57,840 bases of DNA from the NCBI GenBank assembly GCA_016779995.1, contig JADHMO010000010.1, positions 1 through 57,840 on the forward strand, in the 5' to 3' direction. Each line of letters opens with the position of its first letter. The stretch's first letter is position 1. Both the position numbers and the translations under genes were made by a program. The notes below the pieces were generated by a model. That model was not told the DNA's origin. It searched no databases and worked only from the letters and a program-made list of their open reading frames with translations. Below, piece after piece: positions 45,854-54,446 of this stretch. Source of the stretch: Flavobacteriales bacterium (GTDB lineage Bacteria > Bacteroidota > Bacteroidia > Flavobacteriales > UBA7312).

Positions 45854-46885
45854 ATGATACGATCATTAAAATACTTTGGGGTTTTGCTATTAGCTTGTGC
45901 TTTTACAACCAATCTATCAGCTGGAAACCCAGATCGAGTTGGTTCTGCAGGAGCTAGTCAATTATTGATTAACCCTTGGGCAAGGTCTTCTGGTTGGGGC
46001 GGTTCAAATATAGCTTCAGTGAGAGGTTTAGAGTCATTGTACGGCAACGTAGCTGGTCTAGCTTTTACGGATAAAACAGAGCTTATATTTTCTCGTTCTT
46101 CATGGATTGCTGATGTGCCAATTAATTCTTTTGGTTTCTCACAACGCATGAGTGAGTCATCGGTGTTAGCAGTAGCTATATCTTCTATTTCTTTAGCTGA
46201 TATTATGATTACTACTGAATTGCTTCCTGATGGAGGTTTAGGTACTTATAGTATATCTGCCACAAACTTAAACGTTGGTTACTCCAAAGCCTTTTCTAAC
46301 AGTATTTATGGTGGTTTCGTCATGAAAGCTATCATTGAAGGTACGTCGGATGTTACAGCAAGTGGTATAGCCTTAGATGCAGGTATTCAGTACATCACAG
46401 GAGAGAATGATCATATAAAATTTGGTATTGCACTAAAAAATGTTGGGCCGACTATGATTTTTGACGGTGATGGTATTTCCTTTAGAGGTCAAGCTCCAGA
46501 TGGAGAATATACTATGACTTTAGAACAAAGAACTAATGCTTTTGAATTACCTTCCTTGTTGAACATAGGACTAGCGTATGACGTTCCGGTTTTGCCAGAT
46601 AACCACCGTTTAACAACAGCAGGTACGTTTACTTCAAATTCATTTCAGAATGACCAATTCCGTTTTGGACTGGAGTATTCTTTCAAAGAGTTAGTATCTG
46701 TTAGAGGAGGTTATGTATATGAAGATGGTTTGTCCGAAGGTAGTACCGATTTGACAGGTTTATCGGCTGGTTTTACAGTTGAATTACCTTTAAGTGGTGA
46801 AACAACATTTGGTGTAGATTATTCCTTACGTGCCGCCGATCATTTTGGATTGTTGAATACCATAGGTGTTCGTATAGATCTATAA
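45854..46885 (+). CDS. PorV/PorQ family outer membrane beta-barrel
   Basis: The 343-residue protein has a signal peptide (MIRSLKYFGVLLLACAFTTNLSAG) and the PorV/PorQ-type start RVGSAGASQLLINPWARSSGWGGSNIASVRGLESLYGNVAGLAF. The rest is a beta-barrel with alternating strands ending LLNTIGVRIDL. PorV is the outer-membrane shuttle that carries T9SS cargo from the translocon to the attachment complex. Here the gene closes the three-gene cluster, so it may serve the 1373-residue protein specifically. It is followed by a terminator at 46914. Confidence 0.88.
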   Translation: MIRSLKYFGVLLLACAFTTNLSAGNPDRVGSAGASQLLINPWARSSGWGGSNIASVRGLESLYGNVAGLAFTDKTELIFSRSSWIADVPINSFGFSQRMSESSVLAVAISSISLADIMITTELLPDGGLGTYSISATNLNVGYSKAFSNSIYGGFVMKAIIEGTSDVTASGIALDAGIQYITGENDHIKFGIALKNVGPTMIFDGDGISFRGQAPDGEYTMTLEQRTNAFELPSLLNIGLAYDVPVLPDNHRLTTAGTFTSNSFQNDQFRFGLEYSFKELVSVRGGYVYEDGLSEGSTDLTGLSAGFTVELPLSGETTFGVDYSLRAADHFGLLNTIGVRIDL

Positions 46886-46913
46886 ATAAAAATAAATTTT
46901 GTAATTTAGTAGG

Positions 46914-46943
46914 GAGAGAAGGCTTTTCTAGTCTTCTCTTTTG
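46914..46943 (+). terminator. Terminator after the TonB/secreted protein/PorV-like cluster
   Basis: AGAGAAG (46915-46921) pairs with CTTCTCT (46933-46939) around an 11-nt loop and is followed by TTTT. It separates the three-gene cluster from greA. Confidence 0.75.
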
Positions 46944-46964
46944 AATTTTTTAATACATTGAAAA

Positions 46965-47438
46965 ATGTCTGAAATTGTATATTATACTGAAGAAGGATTG
47001 GAAAAACTCAGGAAAGAGTTAGAACATCTGAAAACAACAGAACGACGTAATGTAGCTCGACAAATTTCGGAAGCACGAGACAAAGGTGACCTTTCTGAAA
47101 ATGCTGAGTACGATGCCGCTAAGGAAGCCCAAGGACTTTTGGAGGCCAAGATTGCTAAAATGGAATCGGAATTCTCTAAAGCTAGAATATTAGATGAATC
47201 ACAAATTGATGTTTCTAAGGTTTTGATTATGTCTAAGGTAACTATCAAAAATGTCCAAAATGGTGCAACTATGTCTTACGAATTGGTTCCTGAAAGTGAA
47301 GCTGACCTCAAATCCAAGAAAATTTCTGTAAGCTCACCTATAGCCAAAGGCTTGTTAGGTAAAGAAGTAGGGGATATTGCTGAAATTCAAGTTCCAAACG
47401 GTTTGATGAAATTCGAAATTGTTGATATCAGTCGTTAA
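46965..47438 (+). CDS. greA: Transcription elongation factor GreA
   Basis: GreA rescues backtracked RNA polymerase. The 157 residues have the N-terminal coiled coil (YTEEGLEKLRKELEHLKTTERR) with the acidic tip ARDKGDLSENAEYDAAKEAQ, whose Asp and Glu bind magnesium in the polymerase channel, and the C-terminal FKBP-like domain (YELVPESEADLKSKKISVSSPIAKGLLGKEVGD). It overlaps the next start codon by 1 nt (TAATG). Confidence 0.97.
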   Translation: MSEIVYYTEEGLEKLRKELEHLKTTERRNVARQISEARDKGDLSENAEYDAAKEAQGLLEAKIAKMESEFSKARILDESQIDVSKVLIMSKVTIKNVQNGATMSYELVPESEADLKSKKISVSSPIAKGLLGKEVGDIAEIQVPNGLMKFEIVDISR

Positions 47439-47830
47439 TGCCATCTATCTTCACCAAAATAGTAAATGGAGAAATTCCTTGTTATAAAGTAGCTGAGAAT
47501 GATGAGTTTTTGGCATTTCTCGATATTTTCCCATTAGCAAAAGGGCATACATTAGTTATCCCTAAGCGTGAAACGGATTACATTTTTGATATAGAAAGTG
47601 ACGAATACGCTCGTTTGTGGCAGTTTGCCCAAAAAGTAGCTAAATCACAAAAGAAAGTTATTACTTGTGAGCGTATTGGTGTAGCTGTAATTGGATTAGA
47701 AGTCCCTCATGCACACATACACCTTATTCCAATTAATGGGGTTCAAGACATCAATTTTTCTAAACCTAAATTATCTCTTGCTAAAGAAGAAATGCAAGAG
47801 ATTGCTGATTCTATTGCCGAAGTATTTTAG
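47438..47830 (+). CDS. HIT family hydrolase
   Basis: The 130-residue protein carries the histidine triad HAHIHLIP near residue 93, plus the N-terminal [15 protein letters not shown] and the [17 protein letters not shown] segment of the HinT branch. Members hydrolyse nucleotide phosphoramidates or adenylylated compounds. It shares an operon with greA. Its stop overlaps the convergent ruvC stop by 4 nt. Confidence 0.95.
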   Translation: MPSIFTKIVNGEIPCYKVAENDEFLAFLDIFPLAKGHTLVIPKRETDYIFDIESDEYARLWQFAQKVAKSQKKVITCERIGVAVIGLEVPHAHIHLIPINGVQDINFSKPKLSLAKEEMQEIADSIAEVF

Positions 47831-48384
47831 CCTAATCTATCAGGGTTATCTTTGAGGAAGGAGCTCCAGCCAGAATACGATTTATCGCCACTAATTTTTC
47901 CATTTTGAAAATAATGACAAACGGCGGCCGCCAAGCCATCTGAAGCATCCAAATGCTTAGGCATTTCATCAATTTTTAATAGACTTTTTAGCATAGCTGC
48001 AACTTGTTCTTTAGAGGCTGTTCCTTGACCAGTAATAGACATTTTTATTTTTTTAGGAGCATATTCAAAAATGGGGATATCCCTGTACAATCCAGCAGCC
48101 ATAGCGACACCTTGGGCTCTTCCTAGTTTTAGCATAGATTGTACATTTTTGCCAAAGAAAGGTGCTTCTAATGCCATTTCATCGGCTTTATATTCATCTA
48201 TCAATGCTAATGTTCGCTCAAAAATACGTTTTAGCTTATCGGCATGGCTATTCAATTTGGATAAATGTAAAACCCCCATTGTTATCAATTCCATTTTATT
48301 TCCCTTGACGTGTATGAGTCCATAACCCATAATAGTAGTTCCGGGGTCAATACCTAAAATAATTCGGTCTGTTTTACTTTTCAA
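47827..48384 (-). CDS. ruvC: Holliday junction endonuclease RuvC
   Basis: RuvC resolves Holliday junctions with RuvAB. The 185 residues begin with the catalytic [12 protein letters not shown], then LALEAPF with the second acidic residue, [12 protein letters not shown]-like [18 protein letters not shown] and the final acidic motif [12 protein letters not shown]. The start is a TTG at 48384, since no in-frame ATG precedes the conserved N-terminus. Its neighbours do not include ruvA or ruvB. Confidence 0.95.
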   Translation of the reverse strand: MKSKTDRIILGIDPGTTIMGYGLIHVKGNKMELITMGVLHLSKLNSHADKLKRIFERTLALIDEYKADEMALEAPFFGKNVQSMLKLGRAQGVAMAAGLYRDIPIFEYAPKKIKMSITGQGTASKEQVAAMLKSLLKIDEMPKHLDASDGLAAAVCHYFQNGKISGDKSYSGWSSFLKDNPDRLG

Positions 48385-48403
48385 TTTCGTATTATTGTTG
48401 CCG

Positions 48404-49375
48404 ATGCAAAGTAGTAAAAAAATAAGTGCTTTTATAAAGCTAAGTATAGTTTGCTTAGCCGTATGGTTTTTGTATCAAAAAGTCTTTTCTAATGAAAGTT
48501 ATTCGGAAGTTAAAACTCAGTTTTTATCTATTCTAAGCGAGGGGAGTTACATTGAGCTAGTAGTAGTTTTTTTTCTAATGTTTGTCAATTGGTCAATAGA
48601 TGCTATTAAGTGGCAATTTTTAGTATCTAAGTTGGAGAAAGTTTCTTTTTGGTTGGCTTTAAAAGCTGTTTTTTTAGGAATAACGGTATCCATTTTCACA
48701 CCCAATAGGGTAGGTGAGTTTGGTGGTCGTGTATTTTGTTTGCAGCAGGCCGATAGAATAAAAGCCGTTTTGGTTACTATTTTTGGAAACATCACTCAAT
48801 TAGTGACAACCATCATATTTGGAGTTTTAGCATTTCTTTTTTTTAGCTCACAATACACCTATTTATTATTTACAAAAAGTGATTACGGTATTTACATCTT
48901 GCTTGTATTATCTGTTGTGGTGCTTACGGTTATAATGTATTTATTGTACAATGTTTCGCAATTATCATCACTATTTTCTAAATGGAAGTTTTTAGAAAAA
49001 TATAAATCTTACGCTCCAGTATTTTCTTTGTTTTCATTAAAAGATATTTCAAAGGTTTTGTTTTTGAGTATGCTTAGGTATGGTGTGTATTCTTTTCAAT
49101 TCTATTTACTTATAAGGTTTGTCAATATTGAAATCAACCTTTTGCAGTCTTTGACAATGAGTGCCCTCACTTTTTTAAGTATGTCTATCATACCAACTAT
49201 CGCTTTAACGGAACTTGGTGTTCGTGGTTCGGTAGCTATTTATTTCTTTGGTTTCTTGTCATCAAATGCCATAGGGATAATGACGGCGTCTTTTGCATTA
49301 TGGATTATTAACTTGGTAGTACCTGCAATAATTGGCGTCTTCTTTGTCTATCAACTCAAATTTTTTAGAAAATGA
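48404..49375 (+). CDS. Multi-span membrane protein, UPF0104/flippase-like (LPG synthase TM domain family)
   Basis: The 323-residue protein has about seven or eight hydrophobic segments in the pattern of the UPF0104 family, including [30 protein letters not shown], and [16 protein letters not shown]. Family members lie in the bacterial inner membrane, some acting in phospholipid or polyprenyl-lipid transfer. The ORF also begins at a TTG (48395), but I take the ATG. The next gene, a glycosyltransferase, overlaps it by 4 nt, so the two are likely to act on the same lipid-linked substrate. Confidence 0.85.
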   Translation: MQSSKKISAFIKLSIVCLAVWFLYQKVFSNESYSEVKTQFLSILSEGSYIELVVVFFLMFVNWSIDAIKWQFLVSKLEKVSFWLALKAVFLGITVSIFTPNRVGEFGGRVFCLQQADRIKAVLVTIFGNITQLVTTIIFGVLAFLFFSSQYTYLLFTKSDYGIYILLVLSVVVLTVIMYLLYNVSQLSSLFSKWKFLEKYKSYAPVFSLFSLKDISKVLFLSMLRYGVYSFQFYLLIRFVNIEINLLQSLTMSALTFLSMSIIPTIALTELGVRGSVAIYFFGFLSSNAIGIMTASFALWIINLVVPAIIGVFFVYQLKFFRK

Positions 49376-50436
49376 TGGAAGTGCTACTGATTTTCATTGT
49401 TTTGATTTACTCCTATCAAATTTATCTTTTTTATAAAGGTTGGCATAATCTAGAGCCTTTCGAAAGCGATGTCAGTACTAAGGTATCTGTTGTTATAGCT
49501 CTAAGAAATGAAGAAGAAAACATTCCTTTTTTGTTAGAAGACTTATCCAAACAAGACTATTCATCTGACTGTTTGGAGTTCATATTAGTTGACGATTTTT
49601 CTGACGACAATTCCTATGACATACTCAAGCAGTCCAATTTACCTTTAAAGGTATTGCGTTCCAAAGAAGAAGGCAAGAAAGCGGCTATCAGTAGTGGTGT
49701 AGCCGTAGCTCAATACGATATTATTTTGACAACCGATGCCGATTGCCGTTTGTCTTCTAATTGGGTGAAACAGATGATAGCACCCTTTAGCGATGATAGT
49801 ATCCACTTAGTTTCTGGCCCTGTATCTTACACCAATTTAAATACAGTATTTGATAAGTTTCAAGCTATAGAATTTATGAGTTTGATTGGTTCAGGTGCTG
49901 GAGCAATTGGCGCAAACAAAGCCTTTATGTGCAATGGGGCTAACATGGCTTTTCGTAAATCCATTTTTGCAGATACTAAAGGACACATAGCCTCTGGTGA
50001 TGATGTTTTTCTATTGCATCACGTAAAAAAATCTAGAGCTAAAATTGTCTTTGTTAAGGAGCAATCAGCTATAGTGTTTACAAGCCCCAAGGCAAGTCTA
50101 AAAGCCTTTTTCAACCAGAGAAAACGTTGGGCAGCCAAAAGCTCGTCTTATACAGATGCTACTGCCCAGTGGATAAGTGCTGTGGTTTTTCTAATCAATT
50201 TAGCACTGATATTGCTTTTGTTTTCGGCTAAATTTAATTTGTTTTTAGTTGTATTCTTCACTAAACTCATTGTTGACTATCTTTTTGTCAAGTCCTTGTC
50301 TCGATTTTTCTTTTATGAAAAATACTTATCTTACTATTGGTTTATGGCTTTTTTGTATCCTTTTTATATTGTTTGGGTAGCAGTCAGCTCACAGTTTAGT
50401 TCCTTTGAATGGAAAGAAAGAAAACACCAACGATGA
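49372..50436 (+). CDS. Membrane-bound family 2 glycosyltransferase
   Basis: The 354-residue protein has a short N-terminal membrane anchor, then a GT-A fold typical of GT2: VVIALRNEEENIPFLLEDLS, the acidic EFILVDDFSDDN, TTDADCRLS (DxD) and a Q-x-x-RW-like QRKRWAAKS. Three or four membrane helices follow (about residues 265-345). It starts inside the stop of the UPF0104 gene (ATGA) and overlaps the ABC permease gene by 4 nt when the ATG at 50433 is used. The sugar is unknown. Confidence 0.88.
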   Translation: MMEVLLIFIVLIYSYQIYLFYKGWHNLEPFESDVSTKVSVVIALRNEEENIPFLLEDLSKQDYSSDCLEFILVDDFSDDNSYDILKQSNLPLKVLRSKEEGKKAAISSGVAVAQYDIILTTDADCRLSSNWVKQMIAPFSDDSIHLVSGPVSYTNLNTVFDKFQAIEFMSLIGSGAGAIGANKAFMCNGANMAFRKSIFADTKGHIASGDDVFLLHHVKKSRAKIVFVKEQSAIVFTSPKASLKAFFNQRKRWAAKSSSYTDATAQWISAVVFLINLALILLLFSAKFNLFLVVFFTKLIVDYLFVKSLSRFFFYEKYLSYYWFMAFLYPFYIVWVAVSSQFSSFEWKERKHQR

Positions 50437-51482
50437 ATAGTTTATCTCAAATAGCTTGGTCTAAATTTAAAAAAGACCTTTTGGGAGTTACGGCTTTGTG
50501 TGCTATTATTTTAGCAGTTGTGGTAAGTATTTTTGGGTATCATATTTTTCCTGATTCTACACCTTATGCCAACCAAATGCACTTGGAACTTTCCAAGCAA
50601 TCACCTGGCTTTGAAGTTGATATTATTTTATTAGCTAAAGATGATGTAGAGCAAATTGGTTTTTTTGAAAAAATGATTTTTGGTCAAGAAAATCCTTACA
50701 AGGAAATTCCTATTTCTGAATTTAAGGAAGTGAATGGTATATTGTACTATACTGCTTTTGGAACCAATTATGAACAAGTATTAGAGAGTGAGGATTATAG
50801 CCTAATAAAACGCAACTATATCCTTGGTACAGATTCTTTTGGTAGAGATTTGCTAAGTCGTATTTTATGTGGTACTCGAGTAAGTCTGTCGGTAGGTTTT
50901 ATTGCAGTTTTAATCTCTTTAGTGATTGGCATAACCTTAGGAGCTATGGCGGCTTATTTTAGAGGCAAGGTAGATGCCGTTATAATGTGGTTAGTCAATG
51001 TTGTCTGGTCCATTCCTACTTTATTGATGGTTATAGCTATTTCTTTAGCCTTAGGCAAAGGCTTTTGGCAAGTCTTTGTAGCTGTCGGACTGACTATGTG
51101 GGTGGAGGTAGCTCGTATAGTTAGGGGTGAGGTCTTGAGTATCAGAGAGAAAGAATACGTAGAAGCGGCTCAATCCTTAGGCTTTGGACATTTTAGGATA
51201 ATCTTTAAGCACATATTGCCCAATGTGATGGGCGCAGTAATTGTCATCTCGGCTGCTAATTTTGCTTCTGCTATACTCATAGAATCGGGACTCAGCTTTT
51301 TAGGTATTGGTGCACAGCCCCCTATGCCATCTTGGGGAACAATGATAAAAGACCATTATGCCTATATCGTAATGGGAAAATCATACTTAGCTATTTTTCC
51401 AGGTTTAGCTATTATGTATTTGGTGTTGTCTTTTGTTTTGGTGGGTAATGCCCTAAGAGATGCTCTTGATGTTCGTCATTAG
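50433..51482 (+). CDS. ABC transporter permease, OppC/DppC type
   Basis: The 349-residue permease has an N-terminal membrane segment, a soluble periplasmic stretch, then a domain of five helices with the DppC-type sequences ILGTDSFGRDLLSRILCGTRVSL and the coupling-loop EAAQSLGFGHFRIIFKHILPN. No ATPase or binding protein is next to it. A frame from 50409 would start inside the glycosyltransferase gene. The ATG at 50433 overlaps that gene's stop as ATGA and is used here. Confidence 0.88.
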   Translation: MNSLSQIAWSKFKKDLLGVTALCAIILAVVVSIFGYHIFPDSTPYANQMHLELSKQSPGFEVDIILLAKDDVEQIGFFEKMIFGQENPYKEIPISEFKEVNGILYYTAFGTNYEQVLESEDYSLIKRNYILGTDSFGRDLLSRILCGTRVSLSVGFIAVLISLVIGITLGAMAAYFRGKVDAVIMWLVNVVWSIPTLLMVIAISLALGKGFWQVFVAVGLTMWVEVARIVRGEVLSIREKEYVEAAQSLGFGHFRIIFKHILPNVMGAVIVISAANFASAILIESGLSFLGIGAQPPMPSWGTMIKDHYAYIVMGKSYLAIFPGLAIMYLVLSFVLVGNALRDALDVRH

Positions 51483-52810
51483 AACAGTAAAAGACCAAGT
51501 ACAAATATTAAGCCCCCAACCAATAATAAAAGTAAACTGTAAGGTAAAATATCTTTTGCTTTTAAGCCTGTAATCCCTAGCAATGGCAATGCCCAAAACG
51601 GTTGTAACATATTAGTGAGTTGGTCGCCATAAGCTAGTGCCATTACGGCTTTCCAATAGGGTACATTGAGCTGACTAGCGGCTTCAATAATAATGGGTCC
51701 TTGCACTCCCCACTGACCACCTCCGCTAGGAACAAAAACATTAACTATTCCTGCGCTTATAAAGGCAAAGATCGGGAAGGTGGTAGCGTTGGATATACTG
51801 ACAAAGAAATCGGAAAATACACCAACTAAACCTGAACTATTCATAATGCTCATAATACCAAAATATAAAGGAAACTGTATGAGGATTCCACTCGCTCCAC
51901 CAATAGCTTGATTAACACCTTTTAGAAAGTGATTAAAATTCTTGTGCAACAGTATGCCTAAGCCCAACAAAAACAGATTGATGAAGTTTGGAGTAATAAA
52001 AGAAAGGGACAGTTGATGTGGTAAAATTAGGGCTTTGTATAGGCAGTACAAGATTATAATACCTCCAAAGACATAGGCTAGAATGTTAGAATGGTCTAGG
52101 CGTTCAGCACCTTGTATTTCTTGATGTTCATCTTCAATAGGTACTGAGCTTAATTGGATGATTTTAGACTCGCTTTTTTTACCGAGCAGATACATTAGAC
52201 ACGGTAAGACTATCAGTAACACTAGACTAATGCTAATATTCATACTAGAAAAAATAGTTTCGGATTGAGAAATAACGCCCATCTTTTCTTCCAAAAAATG
52301 ACCTTTCTCAGCAATTTTGATAGGTGCAGAACCAGATATACCACCATGCCAAACCATTAAGCCAGAATATCCAGCCGCACCAATAAGTGGATAGTTCAGT
52401 GGGATATTATTTTTAGTGGCATGTTCTCCTACTTTTCGAGCAAAGATAGCACCAAACACCAAGCCCAATCCCCAATTGAAAAAGCTAACTAATAAAGTCA
52501 GTAAAGTAACCCAAGCTGCAGCCTGAGCCGTATTACTACAAAATAGTGTGGCTTTATCTATCCAATGACTTATTGTTTTAGTAAGTGCTAAAACATGACC
52601 CAGCACGAGCATCAGCATCATTTGCACTGCAAAAACTAAAAGGGGAGAGTTCCACAATCCTTTTTCCCAATAATTGAGTAGTGATAAAGGTGTTTCTTGA
52701 TTTGGACTTAGAAAATAGGCTAAAACAAAAGTGACTAAAGTAAGTACTACTGCTATTGTAAACGGTGCAGGTAGTAAAGCCTTAAATACACGGATTAGCC
52801 GAGCAGACAT
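51479..52810 (-). CDS. Short-chain fatty acid transporter, AtoE family
   Basis: The 443-residue membrane protein has about twelve hydrophobic segments with the AtoE-family residues FFNWGLGLVFGAIFARKVG, GYSGLMVWHGGISGSAPIKIAEKGH and NVFVPSGGGQWGVQGPI. AtoE takes up acetoacetate and other short-chain fatty acids. It lies on the minus strand, and its stop overlaps the ABC permease stop by 4 nt. It starts only 3 nt after the DUF3127 stop, so it may be co-transcribed with the flavin reductase and DUF3127 genes. Confidence 0.9.
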   Translation of the reverse strand: MSARLIRVFKALLPAPFTIAVVLTLVTFVLAYFLSPNQETPLSLLNYWEKGLWNSPLLVFAVQMMLMLVLGHVLALTKTISHWIDKATLFCSNTAQAAAWVTLLTLLVSFFNWGLGLVFGAIFARKVGEHATKNNIPLNYPLIGAAGYSGLMVWHGGISGSAPIKIAEKGHFLEEKMGVISQSETIFSSMNISISLVLLIVLPCLMYLLGKKSESKIIQLSSVPIEDEHQEIQGAERLDHSNILAYVFGGIIILYCLYKALILPHQLSLSFITPNFINLFLLGLGILLHKNFNHFLKGVNQAIGGASGILIQFPLYFGIMSIMNSSGLVGVFSDFFVSISNATTFPIFAFISAGIVNVFVPSGGGQWGVQGPIIIEAASQLNVPYWKAVMALAYGDQLTNMLQPFWALPLLGITGLKAKDILPYSLLLLLVGGLIFVLGLLLF

Positions 52811-52813
52811 CTT

Positions 52814-53173
52814 TTAGAATGGTAGGTCGTCTTCTTCAGCGTCAGAAGCTTCTAATGGTGCTTGAGGCATAGCGACGTCTTCTACAACGGCCGCTGCTGC
52901 TCTGTTGATTCTCCAAGCATCGATATTGTGATAATATTTACCATTGTACTCTCTAGAAGAAAGATTGAAAGAAACTTCTATTTCAGTACCAGGCTGAATG
53001 CCATCTATCATAGCGATTTTATCCTCGCCAAAAAGACTGAAACATACTTCTGGATTGTATTGTGCGCCAGTATCAATAACAAAAGATTGTTTTTTCCATT
53101 CTTTTCCTGCTTTACTTGTGCCACTTTCTACATCTAATGCTTTGACTAATTTTCCTGTAATTGCTAAACTCAT
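52814..53173 (-). CDS. DUF3127 protein with an SSB-like C-terminal tip
   Basis: The 119-residue protein has an OB-fold-like pattern: ITGKLVKALDVESGTSKAGKEWKKQSFVID, CFSLFGEDKIAMIDGIQPGTEIEVSFNLSSREYNGKYYHNIDAWRI. A disordered acidic tail follows, ending EEDDLPF. This tail resembles the conserved end of bacterial SSB, which binds SSB-interacting proteins. DUF3127 is common in Bacteroidota with no assigned function. The gene overlaps the flavin reductase stop by 4 nt. Confidence 0.9.
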   Translation of the reverse strand: MSLAITGKLVKALDVESGTSKAGKEWKKQSFVIDTGAQYNPEVCFSLFGEDKIAMIDGIQPGTEIEVSFNLSSREYNGKYYHNIDAWRINRAAAAVVEDVAMPQAPLEASDAEEDDLPF

Positions 53174-54075
53174 GTTCTATTTAATTTATCTATCAATAAT
53201 GTTTTCCAAGCCTCACTTATGCGGCCTTTTTTTAATAATTCTTTAGCACGATAATGCAAAGCTTCTCTGGCTTCTTCATCTTTAGCACTAAAATTTAGTA
53301 TTTCTTTTATAGTATAATTTTCTTCTTTATATTTTTCTACTTCTTCTAAACTTGGTATAGATTCCATATTACCCAACATACCTAAGTCGTTTCCTGTAAG
53401 AATATAGCTGTTTCTAATTCGAGATGGAATTTTATCAATACCAATTCCTAAGTTACGTATAGGCTTCTCTACTTCAAACAGTGCATCTTGTGATGAACGG
53501 CAATACCAATTGCCACCCATTCGACCTACTAAATCAATTTTATTAGGGTCAATAGCACCCATATCGTTTAGTATGTTATCGTTGATGTGCAACATCTTGA
53601 TTTCACAAATGACCAAATTTCCAGCTCCTCCTTCTTGTCCTAATGAGATAACCTCATTAACGACACATTCCATTTGAACAGGTGATTCTTTCACTCTAAA
53701 TGGCTTTACTAATTCAGAAGCAAGTGGTGTCAGACCAGATTTAATAAATTCGTTGACACCAGATTCATATTCTGTACTTGAAAGTGAAGTCTGTTGCACA
53801 ATGTCATAAGACACTACATTGATAACGACTTCTTTATTATCTAACACATTTTCCAAAGTATGCTTAGTCGTGTTGTTGCGTACTCGTCGTGCTGGAGAAA
53901 AAATAGCAATAGGAGGGTTAGCACTAAACACATTGAAAAAACTAAAGGGGCTAAGGTTAGGATTACCATACTGATCCAGCGTACTTGCTAGTGCAATAGG
54001 GCGAGGACCAACTGCACCCAAAAGGTATTGGTGTAATTCGCCAACAGGAATATCTTTAGGTTGTATGTGTAACAT
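53170..54075 (-). CDS. Flavin reductase-like FMN-binding protein
   Basis: The 301-residue protein belongs to the DIM6/NTAB flavin reductase-like family: VGPRPIALASTLDQYGNPNLSPFSFFNVFSANPPIAIFSPARR at the N-terminus, and the FMN-binding VINVVSYDIVQQTS. The C-terminal 100 residues are extra and helical. Its substrate is unknown. It is the first gene of a unit with DUF3127 and perhaps atoE. An exact -7 element lies at 54098-54105. Confidence 0.9.
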   Translation of the reverse strand: MLHIQPKDIPVGELHQYLLGAVGPRPIALASTLDQYGNPNLSPFSFFNVFSANPPIAIFSPARRVRNNTTKHTLENVLDNKEVVINVVSYDIVQQTSLSSTEYESGVNEFIKSGLTPLASELVKPFRVKESPVQMECVVNEVISLGQEGGAGNLVICEIKMLHINDNILNDMGAIDPNKIDLVGRMGGNWYCRSSQDALFEVEKPIRNLGIGIDKIPSRIRNSYILTGNDLGMLGNMESIPSLEEVEKYKEENYTIKEILNFSAKDEEAREALHYRAKELLKKGRISEAWKTLLIDKLNRT

Positions 54076-54097
54076 AAAGGTTAAAAATGATTCTTAA

Positions 54098-54105
54098 CAA
54101 AAGTA
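54098..54105 (-). promoter_or_regulatory. Promoter -7 element for the flavin reductase/DUF3127 genes
   Basis: On the minus strand this reads TACTTTTG, an exact -7 match 22 nt before the ATG at 54075. Confidence 0.6.
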
Positions 54106-54174
54106 ATATTTTGACTGTAAAATTAAGGCAGGATATAGAATAAATATTTTTTAAGTAAAATTGACTAAAAACTA

Positions 54175-54182
54175 TATATTTG
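54175..54182 (+). promoter_or_regulatory. Promoter -7 element for tRNA-Leu
   Basis: TATATTTG, an exact -7 match, ends 14 nt before the tRNA, a usual distance for a tRNA promoter. It also shows that TAnnTTTG promoters serve stable RNAs here. Confidence 0.65.
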
Positions 54183-54196
54183 CAATCCATTTTGCT

Positions 54197-54278
54197 GCGG
54201 ATGTGGTGGAATTGGTAGACACGCTAGACTTAGGATCTAGTGCCGCGAGGCGTGGGGGTTCGACTCCCTTCATCCGCA
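54197..54278 (+). tRNA. tRNA-Leu (anticodon TAG)
   Basis: GCGGATG pairs with CATCCGC in the acceptor stem. The anticodon stem CTAGA/TCTAG encloses CTTAGGA, so the anticodon is TAG. A long variable arm (about 12 nt) marks a class II tRNA. The T-loop is TTCGACT. CCA is not encoded. A strong terminator follows. Confidence 0.97.
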
Positions 54279-54282
54279 CACT

Positions 54283-54314
54283 AAAGCAACTCCAACTGGA
54301 GTTGCTTTTTTTTT
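54283..54314 (+). terminator. Intrinsic terminator of tRNA-Leu
   Basis: AGCAACTCCA (54285-54294) pairs perfectly with TGGAGTTGCT (54297-54306) and is followed by a run of eight or nine T. The remaining bases of the gap before 54447 hold only the promoter and palindrome listed next. Confidence 0.93.
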
Positions 54315-54410
54315 AGTCCCAGCTTTCCAAAGTTTTATTTTATGTAAATACTCTAAAAATAAGGTTGATTTTATTAGAAATTAACATATGTAATTTTGAT
54401 TTAATATTAA

Positions 54411-54431
54411 AAAGTGTAGATTTGACACTTT
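54411..54431 (+). promoter_or_regulatory. Palindrome overlapping a -7 promoter element
   Basis: AAAGTGT (54411-54417) and ACACTTT (54425-54431) form a perfect inverted repeat around the promoter -7 element TAGATTTG (54417-54424), upstream of the secreted-protein gene at 54447. A regulator bound here would block the polymerase directly, or the repeat may be coincidental. Confidence 0.4.
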
Positions 54432-54446
54432 ACTAATTATTGTATT

